A DNA stretch of 64,000 bases, taken from positions 124,001 to 188,000 of the forward strand of contig NZ_QEIH01000006.1 in NCBI RefSeq assembly GCF_003260195.1, written 5' to 3'. Source of the stretch: Lutibacter citreus (lineage in GTDB: Bacteria; Bacteroidota; Bacteroidia; Flavobacteriales; Flavobacteriaceae). The notes under the pieces are model-generated. The model did no database searches and was not told the origin of the DNA. It saw only the letters and a list, made by a program, of their open reading frames with translations. Below are positions 46,056-53,807 of the stretch, piece by piece. Each line of letters begins with the position of its first letter. The stretch's first letter is position 1. The position numbers and the translations under genes were made by a program.

Positions 46056-48761
46056 TTAATGATTCTCATCAAATTCAATCTGTTCCTTTTCTTCTTGCTT
46101 TAATTTTAAATCAATCAATTTTTTCTGAAGTTCTTTATTCTGTTTCATTAAACTTTCAACAGAAAGCTGCGTATTGGTTTTAATTGAAGTTGTTTTTGTT
46201 TTTTCTGAACCAACATCTGAATATAAAAACTTGTTTTTTGAAGGGTTACTTTTAATAATCAACTCACCTGCTAATGGTGTACTTTTACCCTCGTTAAGAA
46301 GTGATACTTTTATTTTAATTTCACCTGATTTATTTGTTGCTCTAACTAATAATGGAGCAGTTCCCCAATCCAATCTTTTTGGATTTGCTGAAATTGATTC
46401 ATCACCAATTATTGCACCTTCTCCTTCAACTTCAAACTTTACAGTATTTTCATTCAAATGTTTTACAACACCATCTTGATCTACCATAGAAGCTACAACT
46501 AACACAAAATCCGATCCATTTGCCGTTAAAGGTAAACCGCTATTCTCAATACTCAATTGAAGTCTTGTAGGTTTTTTAGCGGCTACTTTTCGTTCAGAAA
46601 CTACTACTTTTCCATCAACTAAACCTTCAACCAACATACTTGATTTACTTTTACCTCCACCTCTATGCAAGTATTTTGTATCCATAAAATCAAACACGTT
46701 TTCAAATGTTACAATTGGATGTGGAATTTTCTTAATAGGTTTTATAATTCTTAATTTAGGTTGACCTCTTCTTATCAACTTTAATTCTGTTTCTGTTTTG
46801 TGAGTCTTTTTTTGATACACAGCCAATCCTTCGTGTAAAGTCAATCGTACTTCATCACAATTTGTATACACATTTACATCTGCTCCAGAAAACGGAGTCA
46901 TTTCGTGCGCAACAAAAATAAATGGCTTATTTTTTTCTGAAATATCACGTTGACTTTTAAATAACTGATATGAATATTTTGGCTGACGAAATACATCTGC
47001 TAATCCTCCATAAAACGGATCACAATGATACCCTCTTTGATGATCAAAACCAGCCCAAAGCGTACCACCAACATGTTGTGGAGGCATTGCGTGTAACGAT
47101 TCTAACGTAGTATGAACATAATCTACATCTGCATAAAACTGTGCTTGTATAATTTGAGGTTGTTCTCCCCAAGCTCTTGCAACTCTACTTGGTGAATTTT
47201 GAGAATTAAAATCATCTACATTATCACCAAATTCACGCGTAAACGTACAACGTTTTTCTGTTAAAAAATCTATATTATAATCGTGTGCATATACAATATC
47301 AAAATATTCTTGTCCATCAGCTTTTTTATCACAAACCGTAAAAGCTCCTTGCATTGGATATTCTTCGTGAACTACATTGTGCGCTTTTTCAGCAAAATAA
47401 GATGGGTAACGAGACTCATTTAAAATTGGCTCCCACATAATTACAGACGCATAATTTCGATCTCTACGAACCATATTCCGAATATCTTCGTACACTCGTT
47501 TTTCAAAAATTGGATTTTCTTCATTCCAAAATTGCCAACCTGGAGTTGCTTCAATATAAAACAACCCTAATTCATCACAAGCATCCATAAAAGCAGGATC
47601 TGCCGGATAATGAGCAGCACGAATTACATCACTACCACCTTCTTTAAATATTTTAGCGTCTCGCCATTGTCCGTTATTTGGAATAGCATTTCCTACATAA
47701 CCGTGATCTTGATGACGATTAACACCAATTAATTTCCCCGGATATGGTTTATTATTTAAGTAAAAGCCATCTTTTCCCTTAAACTCTATTTTTCTAATTC
47801 CAATTCTAGATGCAACTGCATCAAACCTAGTTCCTTTTTCATCTTTCAAAATAACTTCTAATCGATATAAATTTGGTGACCAAGGCGACCATAATTTAGG
47901 ATTTTCAACAGAAAAAATATGCTTAATTTTTGTTGATTTACCAGCTTTCATTGTTATTTTTTTTACGCTCTTTAAAACTTCTTTCCCTTCAGTATTAATT
48001 AAAACCAAAGAAGCCAATACACGTTTACTTTTCAATGCATCGTTTTGTATATCTATACTTGCAGAAACTATTGCTTCTTGTTCTGAAATAGATTCAATGT
48101 GTGTAAAAATTCCACCTCCAGAAATTTTATTCACAGCATTTGGATTTGTTACATATACATTTCCTGTTTCAACCATCCAAACATCACGATAAATCCCTCC
48201 AAAATAAGAGAAATCTAACCGTGTTTGTGGTTTTCCTGGCGGATATAATGGATCATCACTATTATCAGCCATAACAACCACAACATTGTCTTTCTCGAAA
48301 TTTAACTTGTTTGTTAAATCTATTTCAAAAGGTAAATAACCTCCGTAATGGTCACCTAGTAATTCTCCATTTAACCAAACTTTACATTTTCCCATTACAG
48401 CTTCAAAATGGAGCTTAACCACTTTATTTTTTGAATTAGCGGTAGGTTTAAAATGTTTTCTATACCAAGCAACACCTTGATAATTTCCACTCCCGCTAAC
48501 TTCACTTGAATTGTATTCTAATCCGTTTGGACAGTTAACAACATCCCAAGATGAATCATCAAAATTTTGTTGAAAAGCTTCTTCATTTTCACCTAAATAA
48601 AAGCGCCAACCTATATTAAAATTATAAACAGTTCTTCCGCTATTTTCTACTTCCCAAAAACCAGCTTTTGAAAACTCTGGAGTTTCTTGAGAGCAAATTG
48701 TTTGAAATGAAAACAAAATTACTACTATGCAATAAAAATATTTAGATAGATTATAGTTCAT
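46056..48761 (-). CDS. GH2 enzyme with helical C-terminal tail (901 aa)
   Basis: ATG 48761 gives 901 residues with a signal peptide (VVILFSFQTICSQ); an in-frame TTG six codons upstream touches the sulfatase stop and is unlikely. Jelly-roll domain (GVAWYRKHFKPT, LDFSYFGGIYRDVW), Ig-like domain, TIM barrel from about 335 with GVNRHQDHGYVGNAI. Acid/base Glu449 lies in WEPILNESRYP and nucleophile Glu510 in FTREFGDNVDD. Beta domains fill about 620-850. The last ~35 residues (SVESLMKQNKELQKKLIDLK...) are a Leu/Lys/Glu-rich helix that may be a coiled coil, not usual in GH2. It ends the GH29-GH29-sulfatase-GH2 unit. Likely exo-beta-galactosidase. Confidence 0.85.
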   Translation of the reverse strand: MNYNLSKYFYCIVVILFSFQTICSQETPEFSKAGFWEVENSGRTVYNFNIGWRFYLGENEEAFQQNFDDSSWDVVNCPNGLEYNSSEVSGSGNYQGVAWYRKHFKPTANSKNKVVKLHFEAVMGKCKVWLNGELLGDHYGGYLPFEIDLTNKLNFEKDNVVVVMADNSDDPLYPPGKPQTRLDFSYFGGIYRDVWMVETGNVYVTNPNAVNKISGGGIFTHIESISEQEAIVSASIDIQNDALKSKRVLASLVLINTEGKEVLKSVKKITMKAGKSTKIKHIFSVENPKLWSPWSPNLYRLEVILKDEKGTRFDAVASRIGIRKIEFKGKDGFYLNNKPYPGKLIGVNRHQDHGYVGNAIPNNGQWRDAKIFKEGGSDVIRAAHYPADPAFMDACDELGLFYIEATPGWQFWNEENPIFEKRVYEDIRNMVRRDRNYASVIMWEPILNESRYPSYFAEKAHNVVHEEYPMQGAFTVCDKKADGQEYFDIVYAHDYNIDFLTEKRCTFTREFGDNVDDFNSQNSPSRVARAWGEQPQIIQAQFYADVDYVHTTLESLHAMPPQHVGGTLWAGFDHQRGYHCDPFYGGLADVFRQPKYSYQLFKSQRDISEKNKPFIFVAHEMTPFSGADVNVYTNCDEVRLTLHEGLAVYQKKTHKTETELKLIRRGQPKLRIIKPIKKIPHPIVTFENVFDFMDTKYLHRGGGKSKSSMLVEGLVDGKVVVSERKVAAKKPTRLQLSIENSGLPLTANGSDFVLVVASMVDQDGVVKHLNENTVKFEVEGEGAIIGDESISANPKRLDWGTAPLLVRATNKSGEIKIKVSLLNEGKSTPLAGELIIKSNPSKNKFLYSDVGSEKTKTTSIKTNTQLSVESLMKQNKELQKKLIDLKLKQEEKEQIEFDENH

Positions 48762-48775
48762 TTTACTGGGTTTTA

Positions 48776-50365
48776 TCAATGTTTTTTAGATGCTCTTTTT
48801 CTTAATTGATTTTCTGTTGGAATTGTAATAAATGGTCTTAACACTTTTTCATCTGCCTCACGCATTACATAAGGCTCCCATTTTTTTCGTGCTATTTCCC
48901 AAGCTTCCAAGTTTCTTGTAGGAAACCATTTTGGCCAACCGGTAACATTAAAATCGTAATTTTTCTCATTTGCTTTTACCCACTCATCTACAGTTGAAGT
49001 AGGACAATTTTCTGGAAAAACAGTTGCCGCTCTAAACTCTTTAGAAACACCTTTATCTTTAATTACATTTGTACGCCAATTTTCTAATTCAGCAAGTAAT
49101 TCTTTTTTAATTGAAGCATATTCTGGATTATCAGCAACATTGTTAATTTCAAAAGGGTCTTTCTGCAAATCAAACAATTCAATTTCTGGTTTTGTTGAAG
49201 CAAATAAAGCCGCTTGTGCAGGAGTTAACTTTCCTTTCATATTTAAAATATTCATTTCAGCCAACATTGGGTAAGCTCCTTCTTTGTAATTATTGTATTG
49301 TAAATAAGGACGCTCGGGCATTAAATTCAAAATTAACTTATATTCTTTTGATCTAATTGCACGCATTGCATCGTGGGTTTCATCCATTTTATCACGTGCC
49401 GCAAATACATATTTTCTATTCTTAACAGCATTGCTAAATAAACTTTTACCGTGCAATGCAACAGGTTCTTCAATTCCTGCAGCTTCTAAGATTGTTGCAC
49501 AAATATCAATAGACATTACCATTTTATCACTTACTGTATTTGGTTTTACTTTTCCTGGCCAACGCATAACCATTGGAATTTGGATTCCTCCATCATATAA
49601 AAATTGTTTTCCACGTATGTGACAACGTCCGTGATCACCAATAAAAAATACAATAGTATTTTCCGCTAAACCTTCATCTTCCAAACGCTTTAATAAGGCA
49701 CCAACTTCACGATCTACCAATTGCATTTGCTCTAAACCATTTGCCCAATCTCTTCTATTAAATTCCGTATCGGCATAATATGGAGGTAACTCAACATCTT
49801 TTGTAGCAATAGGATTTTGAGGATCACGATTCCAAGAACGATGTGTTCCTCCAAAAGTAATTCTAGCAAAAAATGGCTGTCCAGGTTTACGGTTAGACCA
49901 ACCTGCTTTTCCCTCTTTTACCCAATCAGTTGTATCCATAAATAATTCACTACTTTTATTCGGAGTGAAATTACAGTCCGTTTTCCAACTCATTAAACTA
50001 GTATAATAACCTGCTTCTTCAAATATTTTTGGAATGGGTTTAATACCGTATGGTAATGGTTTTTTATTGTGTTCTCTATGTTGATTTGCACCAATGTAAT
50101 TTTGATAAAACCCGGTCATCATTGCTGAACGAGATGTTGAGCAAACCGGTGAAGTTGTAAATGCTTTTTTATATAAAACACCTTCAGAAGCTAATTTATC
50201 AACATTTGGAGTTGAAATCCCTTTGGTTCCATAACAAGATAAATCTGGCGACCAGTCTTCTATTGTTATCCATAAAATATTTGGTCTTTTATCTTGTGCT
50301 TTTGAGGTTACAAAAGCAAATAAACACGCAATTATAATCAGTTTTGAAAACTTATTTTGCAGCAT
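48776..50365 (-). CDS. S1 sulfatase with CSTSR motif
   Basis: A 529-residue exported S1 sulfatase (signal peptide, FAFVTSKAQDK). Metal ligands in LWITIEDWSPDLSCYG. The formylglycine site is Cys75 in CSTSRSAMMTG: the position that is usually Pro (or Ala) is Thr, which I confirmed in the DNA (codons tgc tca aca tct cgt). FIGDHGRCHIRG forms the second metal site. It resembles the sulfatase at 38783. The C-terminus ends in a basic region. Third in its unit, 24 bases after a GH29 and 14 before a GH2. Whether the Cys is converted to formylglycine is uncertain; Cys75 itself is present. Confidence 0.88.
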   Translation of the reverse strand: MLQNKFSKLIIIACLFAFVTSKAQDKRPNILWITIEDWSPDLSCYGTKGISTPNVDKLASEGVLYKKAFTTSPVCSTSRSAMMTGFYQNYIGANQHREHNKKPLPYGIKPIPKIFEEAGYYTSLMSWKTDCNFTPNKSSELFMDTTDWVKEGKAGWSNRKPGQPFFARITFGGTHRSWNRDPQNPIATKDVELPPYYADTEFNRRDWANGLEQMQLVDREVGALLKRLEDEGLAENTIVFFIGDHGRCHIRGKQFLYDGGIQIPMVMRWPGKVKPNTVSDKMVMSIDICATILEAAGIEEPVALHGKSLFSNAVKNRKYVFAARDKMDETHDAMRAIRSKEYKLILNLMPERPYLQYNNYKEGAYPMLAEMNILNMKGKLTPAQAALFASTKPEIELFDLQKDPFEINNVADNPEYASIKKELLAELENWRTNVIKDKGVSKEFRAATVFPENCPTSTVDEWVKANEKNYDFNVTGWPKWFPTRNLEAWEIARKKWEPYVMREADEKVLRPFITIPTENQLRKRASKKH

Positions 50366-50383
50366 AATTTTAATAATTTAAAG

Positions 50384-50815
50384 GAAATACTATTTTTTAA
50401 ATTCAATTTTAAAAGAAAAAGCAGCCTCACAAGGCTTTTTCCCTTCAACATTTATTTGAAGACCTTTTTCAGTTTGTTTCCAATCAATTTTATTGGCTCC
50501 ACTAATAAATTGAATTGATGCTATTTCTCTAGACTCATATTCATTTCCTTTAGCTAAAGATTTAATGTTAAAAACACCATTATCAGCCCAACCTAAAGAG
50601 GTAGCATATAAAATATCATCTTTTGTAGTGAATCTAATATCTTCAAATCCAGATTCTTTATTGTTTTTTTCTGAATGATGACCTTTACTTACTTTTGTTG
50701 GCCCTTCTCCAAATATTTTCCAAGGTCGTGTGTTAAAAATGGCTTCATCATTAACAGTTAACCAACTTCCCATTTCTTCTAAAATAGTTTTAGCTTCATC
50801 AGGAATTGTTCCATC
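50384..50815. repeat. Near-identical 3' segment of the GH29 pair, copy 1
   Basis: Matches 51980-52411 at an offset of 1596 bases with about a dozen mismatches by eye, reaching past the stop codon (shared GAAATACTATTTTTT). Further into the genes similarity drops clearly. Direct repeat from gene duplication with probable gene conversion. Confidence 0.8.
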
Positions 50816-51922
50816 AGCTTTTGGACCTACATTCAATAATAAACATCCATTCTTACTTACAATATCTATAAGTTCGTCAATAAGATAATCAGATGTTTTA
50901 TATTTTTCGTTATTTATATACCCCCAGGAAATAACACCTACTGAAGTATCTGTTTGCCAAGGGTATTTGTAAATATCATCCATTCTACCACGCTCAATAT
51001 CCAACGTAATCAAATCTTCAGGAAAAGAATGATTTTTCATGTTTTTATCTTGAAAAACAACACCTTTATCCCAATCCAAACCTTTGTTATAATAATAAGC
51101 CAATATCTTTTTGTGCACAGATTCAAACCCAGGTTTATCGAAACCAAAATCAAACCATAAGAGATCTGGTTCGTATTGATCTATAACATCTATGGTTCTG
51201 TCCCACCAATGGTCTAAAAATTCTTGAGATGGTTTAGATTTCGGATCTTCTGGTTTCCAATACAAATCATAATACTCTGGATTGTTAACATCCCAATCTG
51301 GGTTAGATTTATTGTAAAAAACACGATTTAAAGCATAGTGAGATGACACTCCAAACTTTAAGCCTTCTGCAGTCACAGCATTTTTAACTTCTCGCATCAC
51401 ATCTATTTTAGGCCCCATATTGGCAACATTCCAGCGTGTGTGTTTTGCATTATACATTGCAAACCCATCATGGTAATCTGCAACATGAACAACGTATTTT
51501 GCCTGAGCTTTTTTAAATAATTTAGCCCAAGAAGCAGCATCGAAATTTTCAGCTTTAAAAAGAGGTACTAAATCCTTATAGCCAAACTCTTCTGGTTCTC
51601 CATAATGGATACGGTGATAAATTGATGGATACATTCCGCCTTTTTGCCATTTTTCAGAATAAATTCCTTTTGAGTATTTCTCACTACTAAATGCAGGAAC
51701 GGAATAAGGACCCCAATTAATAAAAATACCAAATTTAGCATCTCTGAACCATTCAGGGATCTCATATTTACTTCGTATTGATTCCCAATTTTCTTGATAA
51801 CGAAATGCTGTTTTTTCTTTCTCTTTTTTTTCTGTTTTTTGTTCCTTTTGTTCTTCTTTCTTCTCTGTACAAGAATTAAAAACTAATGCAACTAAAATTA
51901 GTAATGCTAATAACTTTTTCAT
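50390..51922 (-). CDS. GH29-type enzyme with substituted active-site His
   Basis: A 510-residue lipoprotein (VALVFNSCTEKK, Cys18) with a highly charged Lys/Glu linker to about residue 37. GH29 TIM barrel about 45-400: FRDAKFGIFINWGPYS, VVHVADYHDGFAMY, FGVSSHYALNR and nucleophile Asp258 in DLLWFDFGFDKP; C-terminal beta domain 400-510. Compared with its neighbour and family norm, HWGP is NWGP (Asn69) and HHDGF is YHDGF (Tyr150), so two His that contact the sugar are lost while the nucleophile is kept. This may shift specificity or abolish alpha-L-fucosidase-type activity. Tandem with another GH29; the 3' ends are almost identical. Confidence 0.85.
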   Translation of the reverse strand: MKKLLALLILVALVFNSCTEKKEEQKEQKTEKKEKEKTAFRYQENWESIRSKYEIPEWFRDAKFGIFINWGPYSVPAFSSEKYSKGIYSEKWQKGGMYPSIYHRIHYGEPEEFGYKDLVPLFKAENFDAASWAKLFKKAQAKYVVHVADYHDGFAMYNAKHTRWNVANMGPKIDVMREVKNAVTAEGLKFGVSSHYALNRVFYNKSNPDWDVNNPEYYDLYWKPEDPKSKPSQEFLDHWWDRTIDVIDQYEPDLLWFDFGFDKPGFESVHKKILAYYYNKGLDWDKGVVFQDKNMKNHSFPEDLITLDIERGRMDDIYKYPWQTDTSVGVISWGYINNEKYKTSDYLIDELIDIVSKNGCLLLNVGPKADGTIPDEAKTILEEMGSWLTVNDEAIFNTRPWKIFGEGPTKVSKGHHSEKNNKESGFEDIRFTTKDDILYATSLGWADNGVFNIKSLAKGNEYESREIASIQFISGANKIDWKQTEKGLQINVEGKKPCEAAFSFKIEFKK

Positions 51923-51979
51923 TTTATTCTAAGTATCTATTTTTAAGAAATGCCTTTGTACTTTTTAACTTGTTTAAAT

Positions 51980-52411
51980 GAAATACTATTTTTTGAATTC
52001 AATTTTAAAAGAAAAAGCAGCCTCACAAGGTTTTTTCCCTTCAACATTTATTTGAAGACCTTTTTCAGTTTGTTTCCAATCAATTTTATTGGCTCCACTA
52101 ATAAATTGAATTGATACTATTTCTCTAGACTCATATTCATTTCCTTTAGCTAAAGATTTAATGGTAAAAACACCATTATCAGCCCAACCTAAAGAGGTAG
52201 CATATAAAATATCATCTTTTATAGTGAATCTAATATCTTCAAATCCAGATTCTTTATTATTTTTTTCAGAATGATGACCTTTACTCACTTTTGTTGGTCC
52301 TTCTCCAAATATTTTCCAAGGTCGTGTGTTAAAAATGGCTTCATCATTAACAGTTAACCAACTACCCATTTCTTCTAAAATAGTTTTAGCTTCATCAGGT
52401 ATTGTTCCATC
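51980..52411. repeat. Near-identical 3' segment of the GH29 pair, copy 2
   Basis: Partner of 50384-50815. It codes for the beta-domain C-terminus (from about NDEAIFNTRPWKIFGEGP to the end), where the two proteins differ at only a few residues, while the N-terminal halves differ widely. Confidence 0.8.
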
Positions 52412-53509
52412 CGCTTTTGGGCCAATATTTAATAATAAACATCCGTTTTTACTTACAATATCAATCAATTCATCTAACAAATAATTAGATGTTTTGTATT
52501 CTTCATCTTTAATATATCCCCAAGAGATTTTACCGATAGAAGTATCAGTTTGCCAAGGATATTTATAAATACCATCCATTCTACCACGTTCAATATCCAA
52601 GGTAATTAAATCTTCAGGAAACGATTTTCCTTTCATATTTTTATCTTGAAAAACAACGCCTTTATCCCAATCTAACCCTTTATTGTAATAGTATGAAAGT
52701 ATTTTCTTGTGCATTGGTTCAAAACCTGGCTTATCTAAACCAAAATCGAACCATAATAAATCTGGTTGGTAATTATCAATAATATCAGTTGTTCTGTTCC
52801 ACCATAAATCTAGAAACTCTTTAGATGGTAATGAATTTCTTTCAACTTTTTTCCAATATAAATCTTGATATTGAGGATCATTCACATCATAACTTGGATC
52901 TGCGTGATTGTAATACGCTCTATTTAAAGCAAAATGAGAAGAAACTCCAAATTTCATCCCTTCAGATTTACAAGCTTCAGACAGCATTTGCATAACATCT
53001 TTTTTAGGTCCCATATTTACAACATTCCAACGTGTAAAATTTGATTTATACATTGCAAATCCATCGTGATGTTCAGCAACAGGAACTACATAACGAGCTC
53101 CAGCTTTTTTAAATAAAGAAGCCCATTCTTTAGCGTCAAAATTCTCTGCTTTAAACTTCGGAATTAAATCTTTATAACCAAATACAGAAGGATCTCCGTG
53201 ATGCTCTCTATGATGAGTCCAAGGATTCATCCCTCCTTTGTTCCAACTTTTTTGATAAATTCCTTTTGGATATTTTTCACTACTATAAGCAGGCACAGCA
53301 TATGGACCCCAATGTAAAAATATCCCAAACTTAGCATCTTTAAACCATTCTGGAACCTTATAACCACTTCGAATAGATTCCCAATTTTCTTGATATCTAA
53401 ATGCTGTTTCTTCTACTTTTTTCTGTTTCTTTTTCTCTGTGCAAGAACTAAATCCTACTACAGCAATAATTATCAATGCTAAAAAATATTTCTTATTGAA
53501 ATATGACAT
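51986..53509 (-). CDS. GH29-type alpha-L-fucosidase-like enzyme
   Basis: ATG 53509 is chosen (507 residues): it gives a lipoprotein signal (AVVGFSSCTEKK, Cys23); the longer frame adds 14 residues without signal character. GH29 barrel with FGIFLHWGPYAVPAYS (His66), VVPVAEHHDGFAMY (His147, His148), FGVSSHFALNR and nucleophile Asp255 (LLWFDFGLDKP). All expected active-site His are intact, so it is the canonical copy. GH29 cleaves alpha-L-fucose and sometimes alpha-L-galactose; in a galactan locus the natural substrate is uncertain. It leads the unit GH29-GH29-sulfatase-GH2 and has the shared element 175 bases upstream. Confidence 0.88.
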   Translation of the reverse strand: MSYFNKKYFLALIIIAVVGFSSCTEKKKQKKVEETAFRYQENWESIRSGYKVPEWFKDAKFGIFLHWGPYAVPAYSSEKYPKGIYQKSWNKGGMNPWTHHREHHGDPSVFGYKDLIPKFKAENFDAKEWASLFKKAGARYVVPVAEHHDGFAMYKSNFTRWNVVNMGPKKDVMQMLSEACKSEGMKFGVSSHFALNRAYYNHADPSYDVNDPQYQDLYWKKVERNSLPSKEFLDLWWNRTTDIIDNYQPDLLWFDFGLDKPGFEPMHKKILSYYYNKGLDWDKGVVFQDKNMKGKSFPEDLITLDIERGRMDGIYKYPWQTDTSIGKISWGYIKDEEYKTSNYLLDELIDIVSKNGCLLLNIGPKADGTIPDEAKTILEEMGSWLTVNDEAIFNTRPWKIFGEGPTKVSKGHHSEKNNKESGFEDIRFTIKDDILYATSLGWADNGVFTIKSLAKGNEYESREIVSIQFISGANKIDWKQTEKGLQINVEGKKPCEAAFSFKIEFKK

Positions 53510-53683
53510 ATATATCTTTAAAGCTACTAAAAACGTGTTTTTTGAAATCATCTATAATTATAATTTTGTTGTGGTTATTTCTTTTAATCTCTAGCATATT
53601 ATTTCTATCTGCTGAATAAATACAATTACACCAATGTGAAAATGCTTCAATATTAAAAAACATTTGTTCCCACAAGTATAGAA

Positions 53684-53702
53684 AATGTATTTTGAAGTAA
53701 AT
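53684..53702 (-). promoter_or_regulatory. Shared control element C
   Basis: AATGTAT-TTTGAA-GTAAAT, 175 bases before the GH29 ATG at 53509. It has the same spacing, orientation and flanks as the element at 43263. Confidence 0.55.
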
Positions 53703-53738
53703 TTATTTAAGAATACTTTATACTAGTAGCAAAAAAAC

Positions 53739-53773
53739 ACCTAATTACAAATAGATTTTATCCATAATTAGGT
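53739..53773 (-). terminator. Terminator after GH110 at 53808
   Basis: Arms ACCTAATTA (53739-53747) and TAATTAGGT (53765-53773), followed on the minus strand by GUGUUUUUUU. Related to the stem at 43315. Confidence 0.8.
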
Positions 53774-53807
53774 AACTACAATGAAATAACAGTTTTTTAA
53801 AACTTTT

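Noticed and set aside
50390-51922. The GH29 copy with altered His considered as a pseudogene
   Set aside because: The frame is intact, lipoprotein signal and nucleophile are kept and it sits inside an apparent operon, so altered function is more likely than decay.
53493-53675. Open frame of 60 codons on the minus strand overlapping the GH29 start
   Set aside because: It overlaps the gene and the control spacer, has no signal or domain features, and composition fits AT-rich non-coding DNA.
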